NCBI GenBank assembly: GCA_021199255.1
Contig: JAJQIK010000090.1
Location: 62,001-126,000, forward strand
Direction of reading: 5' to 3'
From: Clostridiales bacterium
GTDB lineage: Bacteria > Bacillota > Clostridia > Lachnospirales > Lachnospiraceae
Length of the DNA stretch: 64,000 nucleotides
A model generated the notes under the pieces. It searched no databases, was not told the DNA's origin, and saw nothing but the letters and a program-made list of their open reading frames with translations. How positions within the stretch are numbered: position 1 is the stretch's first letter; each line of letters starts with the position of its first letter. Position numbers and translations under genes: made by a program. Below are positions 42,568 through 51,390 of the stretch, piece after piece.

Positions 42568-43530
42568 TCAAGCTCCGGCTGATTCGCCGCCGTCTTCCCT
42601 CTCCACGTCAAACAGCGCGTCCACAAATTGATCTGCGTCGAATTTCTGCAAGTCGTCTATGGATTCCCCTACGCCGATATATTTCACCGGAATCTGCAGC
42701 TGCGACTGAATCGCCACCGCGATACCGCCCTTCGCCGTCCCGTCCATTTTGGTCAGGATAATGCCGGTAAGATCGGCGGCCTCGCCAAACTCCTTCGCCT
42801 GCTGCAAGGCGTTCTGCCCGGTAGTACCGTCCAATACTACCAGATTTTCCCGATGGGCGTCGGGAAATTCCTGGTCAATGATACGGTTGATCTTTTTCAG
42901 CTCCTCCATCAGGTTCTTCTTATTGTGGAGCCTGCCTGCCGTATCGCACAGAAGCACGTCGACGTTGCGCGCCTTCGCGGCATGTACCGCGTCAAAAATA
43001 ACGCTGGCGGGATCGGAGCCCTCCGTCCCTCCGATCATCTCCACGCCGGCACGGTTCGCCCACTCGCCAAGCTGCTCTCCCGCAGCCGCCCGGAAGGTAT
43101 CCGCAGCGGCAATCAATACCCTGCGCCCCTGCCCTTTTAGCTTGCCTGCCAGCTTGCCAACCGTAGTGGTCTTTCCTACGCCGTTGACCCCGATTACCAG
43201 CACCACCGACTGCTTATGCTCAAACTCATAGGCAGTTTCGCCCACCTGCATCTGCTCCTTGATATTTTGAATCAGGAACTCCTTGCACGCCGCAGGTTCC
43301 TTGATATGATTCTCCTTCACCTGTTCTCTCAGCTTCTCCAGAATCGCGTCAACGGCGTTCACGCCCAGATCCCCCATAATCAGAATCTCTTCCAGCTCCT
43401 CATAGAAATCCTCATCAATACTGGAAAAACCGCTGAATACGGAATCAATTCCATGCACAATATTATTTCTGGTCTTTGTCAGGCCTTCCTTCAGTCGGCT
43501 AAAAAAGCCTTTTTTTTCTTCACTCATCAA
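42568..43530 (-). CDS. ftsY: Signal recognition particle receptor FtsY
   Basis: Membrane-associated SRP receptor GTPase. The 320-residue product has an N domain with a short basic start (EEKKGFFSRLKEGLTKTRNNI), and G motifs GVNGVGKTTTVGKLAG, DTAGRLHNKKNL and TKMDGTAKGG. It lacks the long acidic A domain of E. coli FtsY, as usual in Firmicutes. Its start overlaps the smc stop by four bases (ATGA), so the two are translationally coupled. Confidence 0.98.
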   Translation of the reverse strand: MMSEEKKGFFSRLKEGLTKTRNNIVHGIDSVFSGFSSIDEDFYEELEEILIMGDLGVNAVDAILEKLREQVKENHIKEPAACKEFLIQNIKEQMQVGETAYEFEHKQSVVLVIGVNGVGKTTTVGKLAGKLKGQGRRVLIAAADTFRAAAGEQLGEWANRAGVEMIGGTEGSDPASVIFDAVHAAKARNVDVLLCDTAGRLHNKKNLMEELKKINRIIDQEFPDAHRENLVVLDGTTGQNALQQAKEFGEAADLTGIILTKMDGTAKGGIAVAIQSQLQIPVKYIGVGESIDDLQKFDADQFVDALFDVEREDGGESAGA

Positions 43531-46500
43531 TCATCTAATTCCTTATCAATTAAATTAACGCTGACCAGCGTAGACACACCCTTCTCCTGCATGGTAATTC
43601 CATACAGGCGGTCTGCCTTCTCCATAGTGCCTCGCCTGTGGGTAATCACAATAAACTGCGTATTCTTGGTCAGCTTATGCAGATACTTCGCAAACCGGGC
43701 TACGTTGTTTTCATCCAGCGCCGCCTCGATCTCGTCCAAAAGACAGAAGGGAGACGGTTTCAGATTCTGGATTGCGAATAACAGACAGATTGCCGTCAGG
43801 GATTTCTCCCCGCCGGACATCTGCATCATATTCACCAGCTTTTTACCCGGCGGCTGGGCGATAATACGGATACCAGCCTCCAGAATATCTTCTTCCTCGA
43901 TTAACTCCAGCGTTCCCTTACCGCCGCCGAACAATTCCTTAAATACCTTATCAAACTCTCTGTTGATCTCGGCGAACTTCTCCTGGAACTGCCTGCGCAT
44001 GGAAGTATCCAATTCCTCAATAATACCGGTCAGGGTCTTCTCCGCTTCTACCAGGTCGTCATGCTGGGTCTTTAAGAACGTATAGCGCTCCATCAGGTTC
44101 TTATAGTCCTCGATGGCATTGACGTTGACGTCCCCTAATTTTCTGATCTCGTCCTTTAGGGCGCTGATGTCCTTCTTCATGGACGACAGATCTGTCATCT
44201 CTTCCTTCTTCAGAGCCTCCGCGTCGGAAAGGGTAATCTCATATTCGTCCCACATATAGTTAATCTGGGATTCTATGGATTCTTCCATCCGTTCCTTCTG
44301 GCTATTGAGACGATATACCTCCTTATCCAGCGCTGTCATGCGTTGGGACAATTCCTCCCGGGTGGTGAAGAAATTTTTCTGTTTCGCGGATAACTGCTCC
44401 TTGGTTTCCATATCCTCTTTCAGCTTCTTTTCCGCATCTGTCCGGGCAGTATGGGAGGCTTCAATCGTCTTCTCGATCTCCAGAATACTGGCTCTCTTAC
44501 GCTCTACTTCCTCTTTGCCTAAATGGAGTCCCTCCTGCACCTCGGTCAATTCCGCTCTGTGCCTTGCGATTTCAGCGTCCACACGCTCCAGATTCTGTCT
44601 TTGGAAATCTGCGCTTTGACGCATCTTTTCCACTTCCACATCACGTTCGGACACCTGCGCAGCCTGTTCGGATTCTTCCGCACGCTTCTCTTCCAGTTGC
44701 TTCTGAAATTCCGCGATCTGCGCCTCCACCGTTTTTTCCAGTTGTTCGGAATCCTCCAGCTCTCTGGCAATTTCATCTTTACTTACCTGAATATCCTTGA
44801 TTTGCAGCGTGATATCCTGTTCCTCGTTCTTTAACGCCCCGAATCCTTCTTCTGTCTCGTTCTTCTTATCCTGCGCCTGAATCACATTCATTCTGGCGGT
44901 ATTCTGCTCGATAAACTTACGCTGCAACTGTCCCTTGGTATCCTCCAGCTCCAGACGCAGTTGATTCCTTCGCTTCTTGGTCTCCTCAATATCATTCAGG
45001 AGCCGATCGACGTCAAGGACATACTGCCTGACCTTTTTCTCCAGCTCTTCTATCTCCCGGCGTCTGCCCAGAAGATTGGAATTGTTCTTAAATGCGCCGC
45101 CGCTGATTGCGCCGCCGGGAACAAGCAGTTCTCCCTCCAGCGTGACCATACGGATACCATAATCAAACTTTCTGGCAATCTGTACGGCATGGTCGATATG
45201 ATCCACGACCAAGATGCGTCCCAGCATGGCCTTCGCCACATTCTGATATTTCTTCTCTGTTCTGACCAACTGATCCGCCACGCCGATAACGCCCTTTTCC
45301 TTCAGCGCCTCCGGGTTTTTAAACTCCTGGGGATTGGTGATGCTGGTCAGCGGCAGGAAGGTTGCGCGCCCTGCCTTCGTCCTTTTCAAAAAGCTGATCA
45401 TATGCTTGGCGGTTTCCTCATTCTCCGTAACAATATTCTGGATATTGCCGCCCAGCGCCGTCTCGATAGCCGTCTCATACTTTGCCTCAGCCTGAATAAT
45501 GTCCGCCACGACGCCTATAATGCCCTTCTCGCTGTCCTTCTGCTCCATAACGGCTTTCACGCTGCCGCCATACCCCTCGTAACGCTCTGTCAGATTAGAA
45601 AGCGCTTCCAGCTTGGACTTCTGCTGGTGATACAGCACCTGCGTATCCCGAAGCTTCTGGTCTTTGGCGGAAAGCTCTTCGCGAATCCCGCCCAACTGCT
45701 CCTCCATGCTCTCCTGCTTCTCGTTGAGCTCCCGGATGACTGCGTTGACGGCCTCAAATTCTTCCTCCAGCTTTTGAATATTCTCCGTCTGCTCCGCCTC
45801 ATCTGATTTGGCGCGCAGCAGCCGGGAATTCAGTTCCGCCTTACGGATATTGATCTGCTCCAGCATGGTGTCATAGCGCCCCATTTTAGACTTGATGGTG
45901 GCGCGGTTGTTTAAGGCGTCGATAATGGTATTTTTACCGCTTTCTATCTTATTATTTAGTTCCTCGATCTTTCCCTGGGTGGTTTCCAATAGCTGTCTGG
46001 CTCCGGTTCTGGCCTGTTCCAGTTGTTCCAGCCTGTCGTCGATATCCCTTTTTTCTGTTACGATACCATCCTTTTCTTTCTCTTTTTCATCGAGCTGTTC
46101 CTGAATACTGTGTATCCGGTTCTGTAGGTGCTCCTCATTTCCCTCCGCAGAGTGAATCTGTTCCTTCAGGACATTGATCTCACCCTCCAGCTTAGAACGC
46201 ATGACGCCGGTATCGGTAAGCGTGGCTCTGGCCGCCTCGATCGCCTGATCTAACAGCTCGATCCTGCTCTCTATCCGCTCATACTCCGACTTGATATTTT
46301 CGTACCGGTTGGTAGTCTCTTCCAGATCGCCGGAGGCAATCTGCAGCTTGCTCTCCGTCTGCGCAAGCTGTTCCCGTATCTGTACGTTTTCCAACAGGAA
46401 CACATTTACGTCCAGCGCCTTTAATTCTTCCTTCTTTTTCAAATAAACCCTGGCCTTCTCCGACTGTCTCTCTAAAGGCCCCGTCTGTTTCTCCAGCTCC

Positions 46501-47087
46501 GCCAGAATATCATTGACGCGCAGCAAATTCTGCTTTTCATTTTCCAGCTTTTTCTGCGCCGCATATTTTCTCCGCTTAAACTTGACAATCCCCGCCGCCT
46601 CGTCAAAAAGCTCCCGGCGCTCCTCCGGCTTACCGCTCAGGATCTTGTCGATCTGCCCCTGGCCGATAATAGAATAGCCTTCCTTGCCGATACCGGTGTC
46701 ATAGAATAATTCATTGACGTCCTTCAGCCGACATGCCGTGCCGTTAATCATATACTCGCTTTCACCGGAACGGTAGAGACGTCTGGATACCGTCACCTCG
46801 TCATAATCAATGGCAAGCTGATGATCCGAATTGTCCAGCGTAATCGCCACGTAAGCATAGCCCAGAGGCTTACGCATCTCTGTGCCCGAAAAGATAACGT
46901 CCTGCATGGAAGCGCCCCGGAGCTGTTTAATACGCTGCTCGCCCAGCACCCATCTGACCGCATCCGCCACATTACTCTTACCGGAGCCGTTGGGCCCGAC
47001 AATACCCGTGATGCCGTTATGGAACTTGAAATTGATTTTATTGGCAAAGGATTTGAAACCATGTACCTCTATACTTTTTAAATACAT
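43527..47087 (-). CDS. smc: Chromosome segregation protein SMC
   Basis: Condensin ATPase that compacts and separates chromosomes with ScpA/ScpB. The 1186-residue product has Walker A GPNGSGKSNVADAVRW, long coiled coils on both sides of a central hinge (roughly 500-680: YEGYGGSVKAVME, GGAISGGAFKN), the signature MSGGEKSLTAICLLFA and Walker B FCLLDEIEAALDENN. Length and layout match the bacterial family. It follows rnc with a 16-bp gap; scpAB are not in view. Confidence 0.98.
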   Translation of the reverse strand: MYLKSIEVHGFKSFANKINFKFHNGITGIVGPNGSGKSNVADAVRWVLGEQRIKQLRGASMQDVIFSGTEMRKPLGYAYVAITLDNSDHQLAIDYDEVTVSRRLYRSGESEYMINGTACRLKDVNELFYDTGIGKEGYSIIGQGQIDKILSGKPEERRELFDEAAGIVKFKRRKYAAQKKLENEKQNLLRVNDILAELEKQTGPLERQSEKARVYLKKKEELKALDVNVFLLENVQIREQLAQTESKLQIASGDLEETTNRYENIKSEYERIESRIELLDQAIEAARATLTDTGVMRSKLEGEINVLKEQIHSAEGNEEHLQNRIHSIQEQLDEKEKEKDGIVTEKRDIDDRLEQLEQARTGARQLLETTQGKIEELNNKIESGKNTIIDALNNRATIKSKMGRYDTMLEQINIRKAELNSRLLRAKSDEAEQTENIQKLEEEFEAVNAVIRELNEKQESMEEQLGGIREELSAKDQKLRDTQVLYHQQKSKLEALSNLTERYEGYGGSVKAVMEQKDSEKGIIGVVADIIQAEAKYETAIETALGGNIQNIVTENEETAKHMISFLKRTKAGRATFLPLTSITNPQEFKNPEALKEKGVIGVADQLVRTEKKYQNVAKAMLGRILVVDHIDHAVQIARKFDYGIRMVTLEGELLVPGGAISGGAFKNNSNLLGRRREIEELEKKVRQYVLDVDRLLNDIEETKKRRNQLRLELEDTKGQLQRKFIEQNTARMNVIQAQDKKNETEEGFGALKNEEQDITLQIKDIQVSKDEIARELEDSEQLEKTVEAQIAEFQKQLEEKRAEESEQAAQVSERDVEVEKMRQSADFQRQNLERVDAEIARHRAELTEVQEGLHLGKEEVERKRASILEIEKTIEASHTARTDAEKKLKEDMETKEQLSAKQKNFFTTREELSQRMTALDKEVYRLNSQKERMEESIESQINYMWDEYEITLSDAEALKKEEMTDLSSMKKDISALKDEIRKLGDVNVNAIEDYKNLMERYTFLKTQHDDLVEAEKTLTGIIEELDTSMRRQFQEKFAEINREFDKVFKELFGGGKGTLELIEEEDILEAGIRIIAQPPGKKLVNMMQMSGGEKSLTAICLLFAIQNLKPSPFCLLDEIEAALDENNVARFAKYLHKLTKNTQFIVITHRRGTMEKADRLYGITMQEKGVSTLVSVNLIDKELDD

Positions 47088-47103
47088 ATATACCTCTCGT
47101 CTG

Positions 47104-47811
47104 TCATTGAGCCGTATGTCTCTCCGGCGTCTTTTGATTCAGCAGGGCTTCATAAGCCGCCTGCTGTTCCGCCGCTTTCTTGGAGTGCCCCGTTCCGCTT
47201 CCGACCCTGGTATCGCCCACGAATGCCGCCACTGTGAAGGTTTTCGCATGCTCAGGCCCTTCTGACTTGAGCAATTCATAGCGCAGCGTTCCCTGATTGT
47301 CCCGCTGTACCATTTCCTGCAAAATGGTTTTGGCGTCGTAAAACAATTCTTTATGATCTAAATCCGATAGGATAAACCGGTGTATGAATTTCTTTGCTTC
47401 CTCAATGCCGCTGTCCAAATAAATAGCGCCTATCATCGCTTCCATCACATCGGAAATGATAGAATCTCTCGTCCTTCCCCCGGTAGCCTCTTCTCCCTTT
47501 CCCAAAAGAATATACTGTTCTAAGGAAATTTCCCTGGCGCAGAATGCCAGAGACGGCTCGCATACCATAGAGGAACGTTTCTTGGTTAGCTGCCCCTCCG
47601 GCAGCTTTGTATATTCCCTGAACAGAAAATCGCTGCTGACCAGCTCCAGCACCGCGTCTCCCAGAAATTCCAGCCGCTCATAATCTCCGCTTTTATTTAT
47701 TTTCTGTTCGTTAGCATAAGAGCTGTGGGTAAGCGCCCGCTGCAGCAGCGCTTTATCCTGAAAGGTATACCCTATTGCCCGCTCTAACTGTGCCATTCTC
47801 TCTTCCAACAT
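47104..47811 (-). CDS. rnc: Ribonuclease III
   Basis: Cleaves double-stranded RNA in rRNA processing and mRNA decay. I start at 47811 (MLEERMAQLERAIGYTF), with GGGAG about ten bases upstream; an in-frame reading to 47865 adds an unlikely N terminus, and MAQLERAI is a later option. The 235-residue protein has the signature ERLEFLGDAVLEL with catalytic acidic residues, DVMEAMIGAIYLDSG, and a C-terminal dsRNA-binding domain (GTLRYELLKSEGPEHAKTF ... GHSKKAAEQQAA). It lies between acpP and smc, the usual order. Confidence 0.97.
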   Translation of the reverse strand: MLEERMAQLERAIGYTFQDKALLQRALTHSSYANEQKINKSGDYERLEFLGDAVLELVSSDFLFREYTKLPEGQLTKKRSSMVCEPSLAFCAREISLEQYILLGKGEEATGGRTRDSIISDVMEAMIGAIYLDSGIEEAKKFIHRFILSDLDHKELFYDAKTILQEMVQRDNQGTLRYELLKSEGPEHAKTFTVAAFVGDTRVGSGTGHSKKAAEQQAAYEALLNQKTPERHTAQ

Positions 47812-47867
47812 AAAACCCAATCTCCCATTTTGCGCCCGTCTCACAGCCGGGACGCATACAAACACGG

Positions 47868-47895
47868 AAAAGCCCCTTCGTTTCAGAAAGGGCTT
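47868..47895 (-). terminator. Weak terminator after acpP
   Basis: Minus strand AAGCCCTTTC pairs with GAAGGGGCTT (10 pairs, one G-U) around TGAAAC; the trailing T run is only a few bases, so read-through into rnc is likely. Confidence 0.5.
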
Positions 47896-47903
47896 CTATT
47901 TCT

Positions 47904-48134
47904 CTACTCCCTGGAATTTTTAATTAACGCAACCGCTTCGCCCACGGTACTGATCTGCTCCGCCTGTTGGGCCGGAATCTCAATTGCAAACGCCTCTTCA
48001 ATCCCCATAATAATCTGATAGATATCCAAAGAATCCGCGCCCAAATCCTCCAAAAAAGTGGTTTCCAATGTAATCTCCCTGGGATCTACGCTCAGCACTC
48101 CCGCTATCACTTCTTTTAATTTCTCCAGCTCCAT
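47904..48134 (-). CDS. acpP: Acyl carrier protein
   Basis: Carries growing acyl chains on a phosphopantetheine arm. The 76-residue product from the ATG at 48134 has the attachment motif LGADSLDI with Ser35 and the acidic helices EEAFAIEIP. GGAAAGG lies 12 bases upstream; a TTG reading from 48146 is directly adjacent to that site and less likely. It sits 33 bp after plsX. Confidence 0.96.
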   Translation of the reverse strand: MELEKLKEVIAGVLSVDPREITLETTFLEDLGADSLDIYQIIMGIEEAFAIEIPAQQAEQISTVGEAVALIKNSRE

Positions 48135-48167
48135 CACAGCAGCCAACCTTTCCGTTTTCTCTATTGT

Positions 48168-49205
48168 CTAGTTCTCCTGTCCGGATACAACCTCATCTGT
48201 CATAATTTTCTCTTTGATTTTCTCATTAATCTTCTGTTCCGAAAAAGCGATACATTGCAGAATTGAATTCTTAATCTCGTTGGCCTTGGAGCTTCCGTGC
48301 GTCTTGACCACCAGCCCCTTTAAGCCAAGCAGGGGCGCGCCGCCGTACTGCTCCAGGTCAAAAGCCTTCAGAGTCTCCTTAAGGGCGGGCTTGACCAGAA
48401 GCGCGCCGATTTTGCTTCTAAAGGAAGACATCAGGCCTTCCTTCATCTTTTTCATCAGCGTTAATCCTACGCCCTCATAGGTTTTCAGCACTACATTGCC
48501 CACAAACGCCTCGCAGACTATGACGTCCGCCGCGCCCGCCGGAATGTCCCGCGCCTCCACGCTGCCGATAAAATTGATATCCGGGCAGTTCTTAAGCAGC
48601 GGAAACGTCTCCTTCACCAGCGCGTTTCCCTTCTCCTCCTCGGCTCCGATATTAACGATACCCACTCTGGGATTCTTCACGCCCACTATATTTTCCATAT
48701 ATACGGAACCCATCTTGGCAAACTGCACCAGATGGGAGGGTCTGGCGTCCACATTGGCGCCGCAGTCGATCAACAGGGAACAGCCCGTGGCGGTAGGGAT
48801 CAGCGGCGCTAACGGCGGCCTTTCCACGCCTTTGATCCGGCCTACGATCACCTGTCCGCCTACCAGCGTTGCGCCCGTGCTTCCCGCTGAAACATAAGCG
48901 TCGCAGGTTCCGTCCTTAACCAGATTTAACGCCTTGACCAGCGAAGAATCCTTCTTCTTGCGAATCGCCATCACAGGCGGCTCCGCCGTTTCAATCACCT
49001 CAGATGCAGGCACGATCTCCATCTGCTCCTGATTGTATGTATATTGGGCAAGCTCTTTCTTAAGCACGTCCTCGCGCCCTGTCAGATAGACCTTTACCTT
49101 ATCGCTTTCCTTGATTGCCTCTACCGCGCCCTTTACGATTTCCACCGGCGCGTTGTCCCCTCCCATGGCGTCTACAGCCACCTTTACATATTCACCCATA
49201 TCCAT
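48168..49205 (-). CDS. plsX: Acyl-ACP:phosphate acyltransferase
   Basis: Makes acyl-phosphate from acyl-ACP for PlsY, the first committed step of phospholipid synthesis in Firmicutes. The 345-residue product has VKVAVDAMGGDNAPVEIV near the start, AIRKKKDSSLVKAL, VSAGSTGATLVG and VCEAFVGNVVLKTYEG, all family hallmarks. GGAAAGG lies six bases before the ATG at 49205. The promoter at 49293-49321 has TTAGTA direct repeats over its -10. Confidence 0.97.
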   Translation of the reverse strand: MDMGEYVKVAVDAMGGDNAPVEIVKGAVEAIKESDKVKVYLTGREDVLKKELAQYTYNQEQMEIVPASEVIETAEPPVMAIRKKKDSSLVKALNLVKDGTCDAYVSAGSTGATLVGGQVIVGRIKGVERPPLAPLIPTATGCSLLIDCGANVDARPSHLVQFAKMGSVYMENIVGVKNPRVGIVNIGAEEEKGNALVKETFPLLKNCPDINFIGSVEARDIPAGAADVIVCEAFVGNVVLKTYEGVGLTLMKKMKEGLMSSFRSKIGALLVKPALKETLKAFDLEQYGGAPLLGLKGLVVKTHGSSKANEIKNSILQCIAFSEQKINEKIKEKIMTDEVVSGQEN

Positions 49206-49292
49206 AACCAGCCTTTCCCCCTGCCCCGCAATTGTTCACAGGATATCTTCTGTTTCCAATGCCCTATCCGATCGCAAAAGGCATTATTTACT

Positions 49293-49321
49293 AATATACT
49301 AAAAATACCCATAAAAATCAA
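49293..49321 (-). promoter_or_regulatory. Promoter of plsX-acpP-rnc
   Basis: Minus strand TTGATT (49321-49316), 17 bp, TATATT (49298-49293). It overlaps the T run of the rpmF terminator. TTAGTA occurs twice around the -10, separated by two bases. Confidence 0.65.
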
Positions 49322-49348
49322 GGCTCTCCGGGGAGAACCCGAAAAGCC
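49311..49348 (-). terminator. Terminator of yceD-rpmF
   Basis: Minus strand GGCTTTTCGGG pairs with CCCGGAGAGCC (11 pairs, two G-U) around a five-base loop, then TTGATTTTTAT. Confidence 0.8.
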
Positions 49349-49362
49349 TCGGCTTACAGTGA

Positions 49363-49542
49363 TTAGTCAACTGCGATAATTTCTTTTTTGTTGTATGTTC
49401 CGCATTTCTTACATACTCTGTGGGGCACTGTCAAAGCGCCGCATTTGCTACATTTTACTAATGTAGGAGCAGACATCTTCCAGTTTGCTCTTCTCTTATC
49501 TCTTCTACTTTTAGAAGATTTGTTCTTAGGACAAATAGACAT
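49363..49542 (-). CDS. rpmF: 50S ribosomal protein L32
   Basis: A 59-residue protein read on the minus strand from the ATG at 49542; GGAGGTGTAACG lies upstream. It begins MSICPKNKSSKSRRDKRRA and has WKMSAPTLVKC, then two Cys pairs, CSKC and CKKC, forming the zinc ribbon of the Cys-bearing L32 type. It starts two bases after the yceD stop, the standard yceD-rpmF pair. The hydrophilic basic N terminus and length are normal for L32. Confidence 0.97.
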   Translation of the reverse strand: MSICPKNKSSKSRRDKRRANWKMSAPTLVKCSKCGALTVPHRVCKKCGTYNKKEIIAVD

Positions 49543-49544
49543 CG

Positions 49545-50072
49545 TTACACCTCCTTATTCGCGTCAAAGATATCTTTTATTACTGCCATCCTTGGATCAG
49601 GAACAAAAGTATCGCATCCGCATGTTCCCGTATTCAGATCCTTGCCGCACCGCAGGCACATTCCTTTGCAGCCGGGCTTGCAAAGAATCTTCATAGGCCA
49701 GTTTATCACGATTTCATTTTTTAGTAAGTCTTCTACATCTAACTGGCAGCCAGCCATAAAACGCTGATCGTCCCTAACCTCCGATGAGTCGCCGATCCTG
49801 TCTGGCGCGAATACTTCTCTGTTAAAATCGAGTTCCAGCTTCTCTTCCACAGGCTTCAGACATCTGTCGCAGCGCGCCGCAAAAATAAGCGTTCCGCTTC
49901 CCTCGATCCGCGCGCGGCCCTTCCCCGTATTGGTAAAGGTAAACCGCAGGGGCGATTTGTGAATCACCCGAAACGCTTCTCCGTTCACAGATACCTGGGT
50001 CAACTCTGCCTCTACCTGCTCCGATACCGTCTGACCCTCGTTGATTAACACATCCGTTAAGTTCACGAACAT
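49545..50072 (-). CDS. yceD: YceD family (DUF177) protein
   Basis: A 175-residue soluble protein of the family that almost always precedes rpmF; a link to 23S rRNA or ribosome assembly has been proposed. It has a paired CDRC in AARCDRCLKPVEEKLEL and later CKPGCKGMCLRCGKDLN, ending DPRMAVIKDIF, all characteristic. The extra Cys in the second segment look like a metal site. Driven by a perfect-consensus promoter (50099-50127). Confidence 0.93.
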   Translation of the reverse strand: MFVNLTDVLINEGQTVSEQVEAELTQVSVNGEAFRVIHKSPLRFTFTNTGKGRARIEGSGTLIFAARCDRCLKPVEEKLELDFNREVFAPDRIGDSSEVRDDQRFMAGCQLDVEDLLKNEIVINWPMKILCKPGCKGMCLRCGKDLNTGTCGCDTFVPDPRMAVIKDIFDANKEV

Positions 50073-50098
50073 AGTTGACTCCTATCCACACTCAAACA

Positions 50099-50127
50099 AT
50101 TATACATATCGCAATAGGGTTTGTCAA
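50099..50127 (-). promoter_or_regulatory. Promoter of yceD-rpmF
   Basis: Minus strand TTGACA (50127-50122), 17 bp, TATAAT (50104-50099): a full consensus match, just after the ackA stop. Confidence 0.9.
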
Positions 50128-50137
50128 CCGGAAATTT

Positions 50138-51334
50138 TCAGCGCACAAGGGCGTAGGTCTGTCTGGCAATGGCAAGCTCTTCGTTGGTAGGAATCACCAG
50201 CACCTTCGTATCAGAATCCGGCGTAGAGATCACCAGGTCTTCTCCCCGCTTATGGTTCTGCTCCTGATCCAGCGCAATTCCCAGATATCCTAATCTCTCG
50301 CATATCAGATTCCGAACCTCAGGGCTGTTCTCCCCCAGACCGGCCGTAAAGCAGATTGCGTCCACACCGTTCATGGCCGCCGCATAAGCGCCGATATATT
50401 TTACCACGCGGTAGGCGAAACCCTTCACCGCCCGGACGCCTTCCTCTTTCCCCTCAGCGCAGGCGCTCTCCAAATCCCGGAAATCAGAGGAAAAGTTGCC
50501 GGATAATCCGAGTACGCCCGACTTCTTATTGAGAATCTCCATTATTTCATCAATAGACAGATTCTCTTTATGAGCCAGAAATTCAATAATCGCCGGGTCT
50601 ATATCGCCGGAGCGGGTTCCCATAATTAAACCCTCCAGAGGCGTCAACCCCATAGAGGTATCCACACATCTGCCATTTTGCACCGCCGAAACGCTCGCCC
50701 CGTTTCCCAGATGGCATACAATGATTTTTAAGGCTTCGTAGGGTTGCCCCAGTACCTGCGCAGCCCTTTCCGACACGTAGGAATGGCTGGTTCCATGGAA
50801 ACCGTAGCGCCTGATCCTGTACTTCTCATAATATTCATAGGGAATCCCATAAAGATAAGCTTCCTGAGGCATCGTCTGGTGGAACGCCGTATCAAACACC
50901 GCTACCATAGGGGTATCCGGCATTAATCTCCTGCACGCCTCAATCCCAATCAAATTAGCCGGGTTATGAAGGGGCGCCAGATCGTTGCACTCCTCGATAG
51001 CTTTCACCACTTCCTGCGTAATAATTGTAGACGCCGCAAATTTCTCTCCGCCATGTACAATACGGTGTCCTACCGCTCCGATTTCGTCCAGCGTTTTTAC
51101 GACGCCTGTCTTTTCGTCGGTCAGAGCCTCCAACACCAGTTCGATGGCTCTGGTATGATCGGGCATTTCTGTGACCGTCTCCTCCTTCTCTCCGCCTGTA
51201 GGCTGATAAACCAGCCGGCTGCCATCGATGCCGATTCGTTCGCACAGGCCTTTTGCGATCATCGCCTCCGTCTCCGCGTCAATCAACTGGAATTTCAGGG
51301 ACGAACTGCCACAGTTAATTACTAAAATATTCAT
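50138..51334 (-). CDS. ackA: Acetate kinase
   Basis: Makes ATP and acetate from acetyl-phosphate during fermentation. The 398-residue product has NCGSSSLKFQLID at the start, HRIVHGGEKF, VFDTAFHQTMP, HLGNGASVSAV, MGLTPLEGLIMGTRSGDIDP, and TAGLGENSPEVR. All ASKHA catalytic regions are intact. It lies 56 bp after pta, which supplies acetyl-phosphate. Confidence 0.98.
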   Translation of the reverse strand: MNILVINCGSSSLKFQLIDAETEAMIAKGLCERIGIDGSRLVYQPTGGEKEETVTEMPDHTRAIELVLEALTDEKTGVVKTLDEIGAVGHRIVHGGEKFAASTIITQEVVKAIEECNDLAPLHNPANLIGIEACRRLMPDTPMVAVFDTAFHQTMPQEAYLYGIPYEYYEKYRIRRYGFHGTSHSYVSERAAQVLGQPYEALKIIVCHLGNGASVSAVQNGRCVDTSMGLTPLEGLIMGTRSGDIDPAIIEFLAHKENLSIDEIMEILNKKSGVLGLSGNFSSDFRDLESACAEGKEEGVRAVKGFAYRVVKYIGAYAAAMNGVDAICFTAGLGENSPEVRNLICERLGYLGIALDQEQNHKRGEDLVISTPDSDTKVLVIPTNEELAIARQTYALVR

Positions 51335-51390
51335 GTTCCTCTTCTCCTTTTCTTTCCGAACTACTCAGGGTAATTGCAAAACTGTCCGTT

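Noticed and set aside
44961..45806. Plus-strand open frame of 281 residues opposite smc
   Set aside because: Leu/His-rich antisense shadow of coiled-coil coding sequence.
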